This document shows positions 1 to 12,173 of a stretch of 64,000 bases of DNA, one piece after another. A program made the position numbers and the translations under genes. Location of the stretch: contig OY804585.1 of the NCBI GenBank assembly GCA_963680875.1, positions 48,903,085 through 48,967,084 of the forward strand, read 5' to 3'. This DNA is from Bathymodiolus brooksi (taxonomy: Eukaryota > Mollusca > Bivalvia > Mytilida > Modiolidae). How positions within the stretch are numbered: position 1 is the stretch's first letter; each line of letters opens with the position of its first letter. Under the pieces are notes generated by a model that worked only from the letters and a program-made list of their open reading frames with translations, ran no database searches and was not told the DNA's origin.

Positions 1-149
1 AAATACAGTCGTAATGTTCTTTCAGTTTTATATATGCAAATTTCCTTTATTTAGTACTAATTATATGATCAATGTTACTAAATTAGACGGTAATACGAAT
101 GACCTAGTGATTACATTCATAACCAATTACATAATGATCTTACTTACCA

Positions 150-398
150 CATGGTCGTGGTAGTTGGATGTATAACTACCTATGCAATGAGCGCATATCA
201 CCACTAACGTTGCGAGTTCGAATCCCGCTCAGGCGAGGATTTAATCGATACAACATTATGTGATAAAGTTTGTCAGTGACTTGCGGCAGGTCGGTGGTTT
301 TTTCGGGGTACTCCGGTTTCGTCCAAGAATAAAACTGAAAACCATTATATGATGAAATAGTGTTGAAAAGGGCGTTATACACCATACCCCTATAACCC
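150..398 (+). repeat. SINE family 1, full-length diverged copy
   Basis: Short interspersed element with a tRNA-like head (B-box-like GAGTTCGAATCCC at about 209-221), a body containing GTCAGTGACTTGCGGCAGG and a tail of the form GGCGTTAxACACCATAACCC. The head fits RNA polymerase III promotion. From memory this architecture matches tRNA-derived SINEs widespread in molluscs; RUDI of the V-SINE group is one candidate name that I cannot confirm. About 15 copies or fragments occur in the window. Confidence 0.8.
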
Positions 399-2616
399 AC
401 ATCATTATTTTACTTGTTGGTTCAAGTGCTGATGAGCGTAGAGTGAGTTCATGCGGTCAATTGTTTCCTTCAAATTCGCTTCAAAATTGACCTGTGTCCC
501 TGTTTCAAACACAAATTTAACAGTCTAACAACGCCGTCAAGCACGTTTGCTGGGTACATAGAATATTTGATGGGAACTTACAATACATTACAACACACTA
601 AAAGGATATTATCATACGCTTACCACTTAGTGTGTTAATCAAATTTAATAAGTATTAAATTCGTTTATTGCACTAAGCATAAATTGTTGTTATGCTTTAT
701 ATTGTACTTTTATGTTATCATTTATTTGTATTTTTTAAAGTGACAAGCGACATTTAAAAACTCGTATAAGTTTTGTTTATGTGGTAAGTGACTTATTAAA
801 TCAATGATGGTTGTCCGTCATTCAATAACTTTCCGTCATCTAATTAACTTTTGTCAGCATTCATTGAATTGTTGATTAGTTTATTGTGTTTTATGATGTG
901 TTGTTAATAAAGTCATGACAATATTCGCCAAAAAAGTCAAACTATTGTTTGTTGTTTATAGAAGCTAGAAGTAATGAAAGATCATCTAGAGGGATGTATT
1001 AATTATAAAAACTTCTAGTTGATTATACATCTGCATTCTATTTAGATTTTCAGAGATATCTAACTGTTAGTTGGATATTATTAGCATATGTGCAATAATT
1101 GTAATTTAAAACAAATTGTTTTGCATTTTGACACAAAGTTGCGAATTATGTCAGTGGTTGCAATTTGATTCTATCTACATTATAGGAAATGTTCGACTTC
1201 ACAGAGATGTCACACTCTGATTTTTTGTCAAAATTATGTTTTTCCTTATCAGAGTTCAATTTGTCAGCGTTTTGTTTTATTGAATGCAATGTATAAGAAA
1301 AGCTTAAAGGTACCATTAGTGGTAATTAGGAGACGTAAAGCGCAAAAGGACAGACAATGCAATGGCCTAACGAAAAGGGACAAAAGTACAACAATGATAT
1401 ATCAAACTATTACGATTGAGAAGATTGCGTTGATTCGTCAGATGTTTATCATTTGACTCGAGATATGTTCGATGTATCTATACTTCCCAAGATTAAATGA
1501 CTACTTCCTATTTTTAGAAGAAAAAACTAACTGATTTGATACCCTTTACAGGTGATATTGGTACATATATCTGTTGATTTTAATTAGTTTGTAACTGATG
1601 TTCTTTGCGTATTAAACCTTTGAATGATAAGAAGGACAGTTTCGTGCTGTTATGGTGGACGACATTGTCAACAATCACTGCTTAGTGCTATTTGTTTTCA
1701 ATTTTTATCAATAATATTTCATAAAAAAAACTTCCACTCATTCTACAGCCGTGATGTATGGCCTGTGGTGGGAAATAAGAAGTGGGAGGTCATATTTGTT
1801 TATAATTTGATATAGAATTTAAAGAAAACTAGATTGTTCACAGACAAGACACATAGAGTATTAGAATCAATACAGACACTCCTAAATTTAGAAATATAAG
1901 AGGTCCAATACTCCGTCGACATAATGAGTTATATTGTATTTTTTATATTTTAATTGTTTCGGCTGCATGTCTGCTATATGCGATAAGCATTTGATTTCGT
2001 TATTATTATTTTTTGTTACCTTAATGTTTGTATTGTTGCGAATGTAGCCAGATCACATGCTTTTACTAGTATATTCCTTCGGACTCGGTGTTTCTACTGC
2101 TTTGCGTTATATAACACCGCACGCCTCTCTCCCTAATAAGTGTTAATTACCTTTAATCTAAATTGAAACCAAATACATGTACTTCTACCACGCATTTCAT
2201 TAAATTTTCATATTACATCTTCACATTATATCATGAACGAAATATTATCTGATACGACAGATCAGTTTTCAAATAGAGTTTATTTTTCTATTTCTTTTTA
2301 CACGAAACTGTAATATGCACGCAACGCAAAGATTCAAATATTCCATATATTTTACCATCTCTACGGTTGAAATGCCAAGTAATTAAATATTCATTGTATG
2401 TAAGATAGCACTAACTGCAGAAATGATGACAAAATGGAGTTTTTTTTATACAATTTTAATTTCAAGATTACAATCAAATGCCACAATAATGGTCTAATGG
2501 TCTCATTGTAAGGTTAGAACAGTCTCAAGCTGATTTGATTAGAATTACCGATCCGCAGTGGAAGATATTGTCTATCTGTGCAGAACAAATGAACCAAGTT
2601 ATAATATATTATTTAC
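399..2616. other. No gene seen; AT-rich sequence
   Basis: Non-coding by inspection. The only structured part is about 1325-1405, where AAAGGACAGACAATGCAATGG resembles the dispersed mytilid-type repeat found again at 5625. A 63-codon open frame at 1624-1815 has no recognisable domain or splice context and is treated as chance. Confidence 0.5.
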
Positions 2617-2801
2617 ATAATAGTTACTTATGTATAGGGCATTATCGTGATTCATAGACCGCCTAAGGGACAGTGGTATTGACTGAAACTTTGATAATGC
2701 CTGAGTCGCAGGCGAGGGCATTATCAGTGCTGAAGTCAATACTACTGTTCCACGGGCAGTCTATCTATCACGATAATTCCCTATACATAAGTAACTATTA
2801 T
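2617..2801. repeat. Foldback (MITE-like) element
   Basis: Two arms of about 83 bp are near reverse complements: left TAGTTACTTATGTATAGGG, right CCCTATACATAAGTAACTA. They surround a short CG-containing centre (GAGTCGCAGGCGAG). There is no coding capacity. The flanks are TA-rich, so a target duplication cannot be fixed. Confidence 0.75.
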
Positions 2802-3134
2802 TTTTATATCATTGAAGGAAAGAAGACTTTCTAAATAATTTTACTCATTTTAGTATGTATTGTTAGTTTACATTGACAACTACAAGATCTCCGTTGCATT
2901 TTAAAAAAGGAACGCAACTCTGAAACCTCGAGCGGACATTATCATGTTAATGACTGGTGGATTTCTTTAACGCAGATTAATGCATGACACATGACCATGT
3001 CTACACCAATGAAAAAGTCGAATTTAGAACTGATATGAAATAAATAAGATTGCATGTATTTGTGTTTTAAGAAATATGAATCTATTAAAGAAATGTAAAA
3101 TATGTTCATTTTCACTCCTGTTATTTACTAGGCA

Positions 3135-5151
3135 TAAAAGTATACAAAATGTAGCTTATAAAAGTAAACAAAATGTAGCTTATAAAAGTATACAAAATGT
3201 AGCTTATAAAAGTATACAAAATGTAGCTTATAAAAGTATACAAAATGTAGCTTATAAAAGTATACAAAATGTAGCTTATAAAAGCATACAAAATGTAGCT
3301 TATAAAAGTATACAAAATGTAGCTTATAAAAGTATACAAAATGTAGCTTATAAAAGTATACAAAATGTAGCTTATAAAAGAATACAAAATGTAGCTTATA
3401 AAAGTATACAAAATGTAGCTTATAAAAGTATACAACATGTAGCTTATAAAAGTATACAAAATGTAACTTACAAAGTATACAAAATGTAGCTTATAAAAGC
3501 ATACAAAATGTAGCTTATAAAAGTATACAAAATGTAGCTTATACAAGTATACAAAATGTAGCTTATAAAAGTATACAAAATGTAGCTTATAAAAGTATAC
3601 AAAATGTAGCTTATAAAAGTAAAGAAAATGTAGCTAATAAAAGTATACAAAATGTAGCTTATAAAAGTATACAAAATGTAGCTTATAAAAGTATACAAAA
3701 TGTAGCTTATAAAAGTATACAAAATGTAGCTTATACAAGTATACAAAATGTAGCTTATAAAAGTATACAAAATGTAGCTTATAAAAGTATACAAAATGTA
3801 GCTTATAAAAGTATACAAAATGTAGCTTATAAAAGTATACAAAATGTAGCTTATAAAAGTATACAAAATGTAGCTTATACAAGTATACAAAATGTAGCTT
3901 ATAAAAGTATACAAAATGTAGCTTATAAAAGTATACAAAATGTAGCTTATAAAAGTAAACAAAATGTAGCTTATAAAAGTATACAAAATGTAGCTTATAA
4001 AAGTATACAAAATGTAGCTTATAAAAGTATACAAAATGTAGCTTATAAAAGTATACAAAATGTAGCTTATAAAAGCATACAAAATGTAGCTTATAAAAGT
4101 ATACAAATGTAGCTTATGAAAGTATACAAAATTTAGCTTATAAAAGTATACAAAATGTAGCTTATAAAAGTATACAAAATGTAGCTTATAAAAGTATACA
4201 AAATGTAGCTTATAAAAGTATACAACATGTAGCTTATAAAAGTATACAAAATGTAACTTACAAAAGTATACAAAATGTAGCTTATAAAAGTATACAAAAT
4301 GTAGCTTATAAAAGTATACAAAATGTAGCTTATACAAGTATACAAAATGTAGCTTATAAAAGTATACAAAATGTAGCTTATAAAAGTATACAACATGTAG
4401 CTTATAAAAGCATACAAAATGTAGCTTATAAAAGTATACAAAATGTAGCTTATAAAAGTATACAAAATGTAGCTTATAAAAGTATACAAAATGTAGCTTA
4501 TAAAAGTAAACAAAATGTAGCTAATAAAGGTATACAAAATGTAGCTTATAAAAGTATACAAAATGTAGCTTATAAAAGTATACAAAATGTAGCTTATAAA
4601 AGTAAACAAAATGTAGCTTATAAAAGTATACAAAATGTACCTTATAAAAGTATACAAAATGTAGCTTATAAAAGTATACAAAATGTAGCTTATAAAAGTA
4701 TACAAAATGTAGCTTATAAAAGTATACAAAATGTAGCTTATAAAAGTATACAAAATGTAGCTTATAAAAGTATACAAAATGTAGCTTATAAAAGTATACA
4801 AATGTAGCTTATAAAAGTATACAAAATGTAGCTTATACAAGTATACAAAATGTAGCTTATAAAAGTATACAAAATGTAGCTTATAAAAGTATACAACATG
4901 TAGCTTATAAAAGTATACAAAATGTAGCTTATAAAAGTATACAAAATGTAGCTTATAAAAGTATACAAAATGTAGCTTATAAAAGTATACAAAATGTAGC
5001 TTATAAAAGTATACAAAATGTAGCTTATAAAAGTATACAAAATGTAGCTTATAAAAGTAAACAAATGTAGCTTATAAAAGTATACAAAATGTAGCTTATA
5101 AAAGTATACAAAATGTAGCTTATAAAAGTATACAAATGTAGCTTATAAAAG
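3135..5151. repeat. 24-bp minisatellite, about 84 copies
   Basis: The unit contains AGTATACAAAATGTAGCTTA. Scattered variants include GTAAAC for GTATAC, ATACAAGTATAC for ATAAAAGTATAC, AACATG, and a single-base-shortened ACAAATG. A diagnostic variant pair (ACAACATG followed one unit later by GTAACTTAC) occurs near 3434-3470 and again near 4223-4260, showing internal block duplication. Long frames on both strands arise only because 24 is divisible by 3 and the unit lacks stops in those frames. Confidence 0.95.
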
Positions 5152-5624
5152 GGGATAGTTATCATGCCATAATTCAAAGTATTGCATCAATTTTCAATCA
5201 ACGAATGTACACATCTCAATAATGCTAACAATTTATAAGATGATATACAATGTGTCTTTAAAAAATAATATTGAATGATTTTATTGGATTTCAGATACTT
5301 TTTTTTAATTGCTTGAGGAAAATATAGATCAATTCATTGTCAATTGAAAAATGAGACCGGTAACTTAATGACAAATCTATACTTCTTACTTTCCATGATC
5401 GATTTGTTAATCACTTTCTCTTTTAAACTTGAAATGGATTAATTTGTGATGAATATTTAAAATATACCTAATCTGTTGTTGCTTGTAATGTGCTATTTTA
5501 CATTTTGCAGCCCTCACATTATTAAGATAATAATCAGCTAAGGCGTTCGGTTACTCAATCTAACTGAAATTTAATGTTTGTTGTATATATTTGTTCTTTC
5601 ACACGCACTAACATCATCTACATA
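5152..5624. other. No gene seen between minisatellite and dispersed repeat
   Basis: AT-rich unique-looking sequence with no open frame or foldback structure that I can support. Confidence 0.5.
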
Positions 5625-5850
5625 GAATCATAAGGGTAATAACAAAATTACCGAACACCGAGCAATCTTCCAAAGGGAAAGGCAAAACTCATAAATCAAC
5701 AAACAGACAAAATCAGTCAACAACCGGAAAACTGGGAAAACCGCAATGGCCCTGACTTGGTACAGGCATTTCCAAAGAAATGGTGGGTTGAATATCATAT
5801 CAAAGTTTATATCTTCAACCGACTAATCAGAGATGCGCCTTCTAATTCTT
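5625..5850 (+). repeat. Mytilid-type dispersed repeat fragment
   Basis: Contains AACAAAATTACCGAACACCG, AAAACTCATAAATC and TGACTTGGTACAGGCATTTC, then AAATGGTGGGTTGAA. These match, from memory, a very common dispersed repeat of mussel genomes. This is one of the best clues to the organism. A 62-codon frame at 5757-5945 overlaps it and is not a gene. Confidence 0.7.
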
Positions 5851-6090
5851 TAGGTATCAAAACAGAGTACACGCTAAGAGCTCTCGTCCGATTGGTTAAT
5901 ATAATTAACTGTCTTCCATATGATTGGATGTTCAAAACTGAATGAAAAGTTACCTCACATGATCCCTAAATGGGATGTTGTTGGATTGATAGTGTATTGC
6001 CAAAGATACAACAACTTGTAATGTTATTTTAAAACAGTGATATTCTATGTATATATATTCTGGCCTTGTAGAAACACACATCAGCAAACT

Positions 6091-6357
6091 GGGGCCGTCG
6101 TGGCCGTGATCGTATGGTAGTTGGATTTACAACTACCTATGCAATCGGTGCCTATCACCACTGATGCTATGGGTTCGACTCCCGCTCAGGGCGAGGAGTA
6201 CAACATTGAGTAATAAAGTTTGTCAGTGACTTGCGGCAGGTCGGTGGTTTTCTCCTGGTCCCTCGGTTTCCTCCATCAATAAAACTGACCGCCACGATAT
6301 AGCTGCAATATTGTTGAAAGTGGCGTTAAACACCATAACCCAACCAACCAATCAACC
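6091..6357 (+). repeat. SINE family 1, best-preserved copy
   Basis: Begins GGGGCCGTCGTGGCCGTGAT, has an intact GGGTTCGACTCCC B box, and ends GGCGTTAAACACCATAACCC followed by an (AACC)n-like tail. Nearest to a consensus of the copies in this window. Confidence 0.85.
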
Positions 6358-6933
6358 ACAGCAGCAAAGGATAAAGAGACCCTGAAATATTACATATAGT
6401 AGCCACACAACTGAGTGTAAACAATAATTATGACAGGAATCTCTTTAGTAGTATATATGAAATAAATTATTTACCATGTTTAAAAAAAAACCTCATTAAA
6501 ATTAAAGTAATGTATTTTAATTTCATTTCTGCGAACTTTACTGGGAAATGTAGGTTATAAGGCTATGCCACAAGACATATAGTTTCCACTTCCAATCCAT
6601 ATTTACATCAGACAGTCATATCATAAATATTCTCTCATTTTAGAATTTAAAATCCGGTTAATTTCACGAATAGGTAGGCTCTCCAAGTATATGAGATCAC
6701 TAGATATATAATTTTAATAATAATAAAAATACAATACAGATGCAATACGACAAAATACAATATTAAATTGATCACGATAAAACATAATTAATATAACTAC
6801 TTGGCCCTAGTTATTATTATGCTTTTGTATCTAATGGTACTACTTTCCAAACCATTGTAGTTTTGTTTTTATATTTGTATAAACAGACTAAGATTTAGTT
6901 TCTAAACATGGATTAAGTAATGATAGAACTTGT
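6358..6933. other. No gene seen; probable intron 2 beside the receptor exon
   Basis: AT-rich sequence just downstream of the exon at 7004-7141. I looked on the minus strand for the next receptor exon (a phase-0 start with a (I/V)SY-like strand) and found none here. Confidence 0.45.
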
Positions 6934-7003
6934 GTGATTTACCTGTACTGTGTTGTAGAAAGTTGAAATTGTGTCACACTAATTAAGTAAGGCTAGAACA
7001 TAC
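6934..7003 (-). repeat. 61-bp tandem duplication of the 3' end of exon 2 with a second donor
   Basis: The last 18 bases of exon 2 plus its donor recur 61 bp further on: the tail again reads FYNTVQ and is followed by GTAAAT (donor G at 6942). Flanking AATTAAGTAA-type sequence is duplicated too. No acceptor precedes the second copy. Reading through the first donor meets a stop within seven codons, so the extra copy is probably not used. Confidence 0.6.
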
Positions 7004-7141
7004 CTGTACTGTATTGTAGAAAGGTGTAATCATACCAACTATCTTTATCTCATGAGACATCTGAGGACCAAAAACAGTTATTTTAGTTGGAGGTGTCGAC
7101 AAAATCTCGTTGAGGACCTTTCCCGCCAAGCCATCTTTGCC
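7004..7141 (-). CDS. Exon 2 of a GABA-B-receptor-like gene (ligand-binding domain)
   Basis: Internal coding exon of 46 codons. It is preceded on the minus strand by a splice acceptor (pyrimidine-rich, ending TTTTTGCAG, last base at 7142) and followed by a strong donor (CAG|GTATGT, GT at 7003-7002). Both boundaries are phase 0. The peptide starts GKDGLAGKVLNEIL, passes through TKITVFG and ends TPFYNTVQ. In GABA-B receptors and related ANF-receptor-fold proteins, the segment after the first beta-alpha unit has the same order: a helix ending in a PxK motif, a hydrophobic strand ending in G, a helix, then a WN-(I/L)-(V/I)-Q strand. The family normally has a Cys just after the DT(K/E/Q) motif and another in the loop after the strand; both are absent here. 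The preceding exon (54619-54837) ends ...YADTQ in the same phase, so the two join without a gap. The family role is extracellular agonist binding in a membrane G-protein-coupled receptor. The exact paralogue, and whether it binds GABA, cannot be told. Confidence 0.75.
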
Positions 7142-7225
7142 CTGCAAAAACATGAGCATTATCAATGTCGTAAATATCGGTTTCGCAGGGTGAACTAATT
7201 TTACTTATGAATTAATTTATGATGC

Positions 7226-9890
7226 TTGATTCATCAGTTTCAACTCAGGCACGTCGTAGATGACATGGTTGAAGAATTTACAAAATTATTTTTGGACATA
7301 GCAAGGCAATGTATTCCAACGAAAACTATAACTGTACGGGATTATGACAAACCATGGTTTAATAACGAAATTAGAAAAGAAATTCGACTACGCGATCGCC
7401 TGAGAAAAAATGTTTTCAAATTTGGGAGGGAAAGTGATACTTTAAAATATAAAAAACAAAGGAACACGGTCAATAATATGAAAAAGAAAGCAAAAGAAAA
7501 TTTTGAAAGTAACTTTATAGACAATATATTATTAGATAATTCGACGAACCCTAAAACTTACTGGAAAATAATGAAAATGATAATTAAATCTAACAAGGGA
7601 AGTAACTGTATCCCTCCGCTTCGAAACACAATTAATGATGAACATTTAGATGAAATGGTATATGACGACAACAAAAAATGTGAACTATTAAATAAATATT
7701 TTAGTTTAGTATCTAAGTTGGAGGAGGAAAATATACCAGTACCCCCCTTTGAAAGTAAAATAATGACTCAATTACCGACATTTTTGTGACTGCTAGTGAA
7801 ATTGTAGATTTCATTCAAATATTAGACCTAAAAAAAGCGTCCGGTCCTGACAAAATCAGCCATTAAATGCTCAAAATTGCCCCAGAAAAAATTGCCGAAC
7901 CACTTCAAATTATCTTTAACAAATCTTTACGACAAGGCAAGTATCCTTCAAGCTGGAAAATTGCACACGTGATAGCTATTTTAAAAAAAGGTGATGCCTC
8001 TTTGCCTTCAAATTACCGTCTGATATCTTTGATAAGTTGTGTTGGTAAAATTATGGAGAGAGTAGTTTATAAAAATGTTTAAAATTATCTTGTTAGAAAC
8101 AAACTTATATATGAGTATCAGTCTGGCTTTCTTCCGAAACATTCTACTATCCACCAGTTGTTAGAACTATACAATTCTATACTCAATTCACTAGAAAAAA
8201 AAGATTTTAGTTGTTTTTTATTCTGTGACTTTTCCAAAGCTTTCGATAAAGTTTGGCACAGGGGTTTAATACATAAAATGAATTCTTATGGTATAAAAGG
8301 TCCTTTAATCAAATGGTTTGAAAATTATTTGTATCAAAGAAAGCAAAAAGTGATTAACAGGGCAACATCATCAACTGTTTGTGAAGTCTCTGCTGGAGTC
8401 CCCCAAGGGTCTGTTTTAGACCCTTTGCTATTTTTAATTTATATAAATGATATTGGAGAGAAGCTCCTCTCTCTCAGTAGACTCTTTGCAGATGATACTT
8501 CTTTAGGTTATTCAAGTCAAAATGTCGCTGAAATTGAAAATGTTATAAATCATGACTTGTGTGAACTAAATGCCTGGTCCACAAAATGGTTAATGTCTTT
8601 TAATCCAGACAAAACTGAGATTATGTTATTTTCCAATACAGACGTTAGATATAATTTTAATTTCACATTTAATGGAAACAATATCCCTATAACAATGAGC
8701 CATAAACACTTGGGTGTAACCTTGTCAAGCGATGCCAAATGGAATAACCACATTGAAAATATAATTTTAAGCGTATCAAGACATTTAGGTATTCTGCGAA
8801 CATTAAAATATAGGTTAAGTAGACAAAATCTAGAAAAACTGTACTTTGTATATATCCGCCCAATTTTTGAATATGCCTGTGAAATATGGGATAATTGTGG
8901 AGTGTGTTATTCAACCAAACTTGAAAAATTGCAACTAGATGCTGCAAGGATTGTAACTGGATTACCAATTTTCACAAAAACAGATAAATTATACTCAGAA
9001 ACAGGATGGACTACTCTCTCTAGTAGAAGGCATGATAGGAAACTCTAGTTATTTTATAATATAAAGAATGGACATGCACCAAATTATCTTAGAGAACTTA
9101 TTCCTCCTACTGTACAAAGCACAACTATTTACCCCTTAAGAAACGGTTCGGATTTAATAATACCTTTTTGTAGACTCTCGATTACAACTGAATCTTTTAT
9201 TCCATCTACTGTTAAACTCTGGAACCGGCTAGCTCAATTTGATCGTAATCTTGACACATTAACTAAATTCAAAAAAGTCATTCGAAAGGAACAGTCAGAT
9301 AACACAAAACGTATCCCGAAACATTTGTATTATGGTCCCAGAAAACTTAATAGTATTCTTACTCAACTTCGTAACTCGTATTCCTTTCTAAATTACGATC
9401 TATCAAAGGTTAATATAGTGATGCTGCTTGTTCCTGTGGAGCTCCACGGGAAGACACATTCCATTATTTTTTTACCTGTCCTAACTATACTGAAATAAGA
9501 CGTATTATGATGAACAACTTAAATTGGGTACAGACAAGCGATTTGAATTTGAATCTACTAACCTGTGGGTCGGATGATTTAACATACGAAGAACATATTA
9601 ATATCATCAAACACGTTTTCAATTTTATTAAATCTTCAAAAAGATTCCTTGTACATGTAGTATAATTACTCGATAATTATCTACTCTCCAACCTCGCATC
9701 CATCCAACACAACCTTTTTATTAATTCGTTAATTATTTACAATATATCTCTATATGTATTATATGTATGCTCAGAATGATCATTATACTATGTGAATTTA
9801 TTGTATAAATGGGAGAAGATTTCATAAGTTGGTAAAACTTGTGTCCTATCCCTTTTGTTAATTTAACAAATAAAATCATCATAAACTAAA
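7226..9890 (+). pseudogene. 5'-truncated, dead non-LTR retrotransposon (jockey/CR1-like ORF2)
   Basis: Degenerate reverse-transcriptase ORF. The region between endonuclease and polymerase (KPWFNNEIRKEIRLRDRLR) starts at about 7340. Next come a KKASGPDKISH box (about 7830), a palm with CDFSKAFDKVWH (about 8225), GVPQGSV (about 8397) and an intact FADD box at 8485-8496. The C-terminal region ends in a CSCGAP...HYFFTC zinc-knuckle-like motif (from 9429) and a stop at 9663. No apurinic-type endonuclease domain is present, so the copy is 5'-truncated. Damage is a single-base frameshift near 7780-7786, in-frame stops at 7864, 8080 and 9046, and a single-base frameshift near 9418. The 3' end has AATAAAATCATCAT and no long poly(A), as in CR1-like elements. 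It is antisense to the receptor gene and begins about 85 bp from that gene's exon 2 acceptor. The family name within jockey/CR1 is uncertain. Confidence 0.9.
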
Positions 9891-9909
9891 AGCACGTCTT
9901 ATAAATAAA

Positions 9910-9997
9910 AGTTAGAGAACAGCTATGGGGCAATCAAAAAGTGACAATCCAGAGTAACTGGCAATATAGACACAAGACGAAGACAACTTAAAACCTC
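9910..9997 (+). repeat. Dispersed repeat R3, 5' fragment
   Basis: R3 is an unnamed repeat of about 220 bp. Its copies share GGGGCAATCAAAAATGGACA, AGAGAAACTGGCAACATAGG, ACACAAGACGAAGACAAAC, CAAACACAAATAACGTAAAT and AAGACATGAACCCTCCTAC. This copy holds only the first part. No coding potential or tRNA-like head is visible. Confidence 0.65.
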
Positions 9998-11098
9998 CAG
10001 TAAGTCTTTTGATTTTTTTTTATTATCCACATTTGATTAACACCACTTCCAGAAAAGCAGGTATCATGATATTTCTGGAGACCAATTTGTGACAGCTGTA
10101 AAAATAGAAATTAAAATTTTAGAAAGAGGCTTGGTAGAAGACTTGGCAGCTCCTGCGATATAACGTTGTTCCCATTGATACTTGTGTAATATTGGTATCC
10201 AATACAGTAAAGGAGGTCACAATCCTCATCTTTCATGGACAACATGATTTCTAAGAGAAGATATGGATGTAACTGAATATGAGAGACTATCAAACTATAA
10301 ACGTAGACACATATAACAGTAACGGAATTGTGCTTGTATTGTGAAACCTAACTGTGTCGAATAGAAACAGGCATATCGAACTCACACTTCACTTGCATCT
10401 GAATTTGGTGTAAAAATCAACGAGTAATTATATTCTTGATTTATATGTCACTAATAAATGCAAATTATAAAGTAATCCATGTTTATGGTTTTTTTCTGGT
10501 TTTAATATCCATCATAGTTATATTGTCTGTACCTAAGGATTAGACAAAACTGCTAAAAATGTTTTATATGTGTTTCCGGAAATTCATATGTTGTCAGGCA
10601 AAACTGTTAAACATGTTTTATTTGTATATCTGGAAATCCATGTGTTGTCAGGCAAAGCAATTTGAAATGTTTTATATGTGGCTGGAAACCATATGTCGAT
10701 GTTTCATGTGATACATCGCATAAAAACACAATTCTCTATAATGTTCAGAATAATCTAGTATTTGTTGCTCGATAATAGATGTTCCACACCATTTTCAATT
10801 GTGTGACATGAGCTAAATAATATCTGACAAGTTTGGCATATCCAATACAATGGTTATGGCAATTTGTTATTGCACAAATTCGCTTTTGGACCGTGGTTTT
10901 TATTTCGATTTCTACAAAATGATGTCAAATTATGCCAAATTTAAAAGACATGAACTGATAGTGATTTACTTGACGCTTGGTGTATTGACTTAATTACTGT
11001 TATGATTATTTTAGATTAAATCTGCTGGAATTTTTCTGCCATCAATGTTTTCTCTGGTCTTTGTGGTTGTAAAATAAAATATTTCTAAGCCTATACAC
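9998..11098. other. No gene seen; contains a short 58-bp triplication
   Basis: Mostly unique AT-rich sequence. At 10545-10700 about three diverged copies of a unit near 58 bp occur in tandem, each with AATGTTTTATATGTG and most with TATGTTGTCAGGCAAA. Nothing coding is supported. Confidence 0.55.
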
Positions 11099-11326
11099 GT
11101 CAGATAATACCGATGGAGCAATACGTCAGATAATACCTAAAGGGTATCAAAAATAGACAATTCAGAGAAACTGGCAACATAGGGTAAACAAGACACAAGA
11201 CCAAAACAAACAAAACAAAAACACCACACACTATGTGTAAAACACCACTATGTGCAAACAAACACAAATAACATAAATAAGACATGATCCCTCCTACAAC
11301 AACTATATCAATGAAACAGATGAACA
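11099..11326 (+). repeat. Dispersed repeat R3, near-full copy
   Basis: Starts with a duplicated 26-bp head (GTCAGATAATACC occurs twice) and runs to AAGACATGATCCCTCCTAC. The minus-strand 75-codon frame across it is a by-product. Confidence 0.7.
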
Positions 11327-12173
11327 TATAATAGCAAATATACTACTATTTCTGGTTGTATTAAAACTGTATCCGTTTAACTAATATCGCTTAACTTTTA
11401 TGCTTTGACGTCTATCTAGATGAACTTAATCAACCGTATAAACCATGGAATTTATAATCCCGATCAAATTAAAGCTAATTAACTTGATAAAGGCTTAAGC
11501 ATCCAAACCGCGGTATATACACCATGCTATTTATATGTACTTTTTATAAATTGTGCGATCTTCCGCCATATGTAGACTTAATTTTGTTTCATTAAAATAT
11601 AACTGGGTAATTACATTAAAAGTAATTTTTTGTACTCTAAAACTTTATTATAAGATAATTATAATACTAAAGACGTGGTGTTAAATAGATACACGTGAAA
11701 TGACTTAATATATTATGTTGTTATATCACACTAGAAATGAGACAAAATATATCTATTTGTCCTACATCTCTAAAAATCGCCTTAGATATTTAATCTTTTA
11801 CAATTTGATGAGGCTCTAGATATAAAGAAAACATAGAAAAACTAAACATATCGGTAAAAAATGAGACATAAATAATAATGCAATTGATCTTTTTCATGGC
11901 TTGTTTTCATTAATTAGGTTTATAATACCACTTTTACGTATGGTATAAACACAAATATCGCCTGCTTTTGGATCCACCATTCATTAACACATTAAAGGAG
12001 GGATACTGTATATAATAAACCAATATGCCAACTAAAGCTAACAAAAGTACAATCAATCACAATCTTGGTGGACAAAAGAACATCTATAAAACATTAAAGG
12101 ACAAACTCTAGTGCAACTGTGAACTAGGAGTAAATCAGGAGAAACAAGGCAAAACGTGTAAACCCACGAAGCA
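11327..12173. other. No gene seen
   Basis: AT-rich intronic sequence without recognisable repeats or open frames. Confidence 0.5.
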
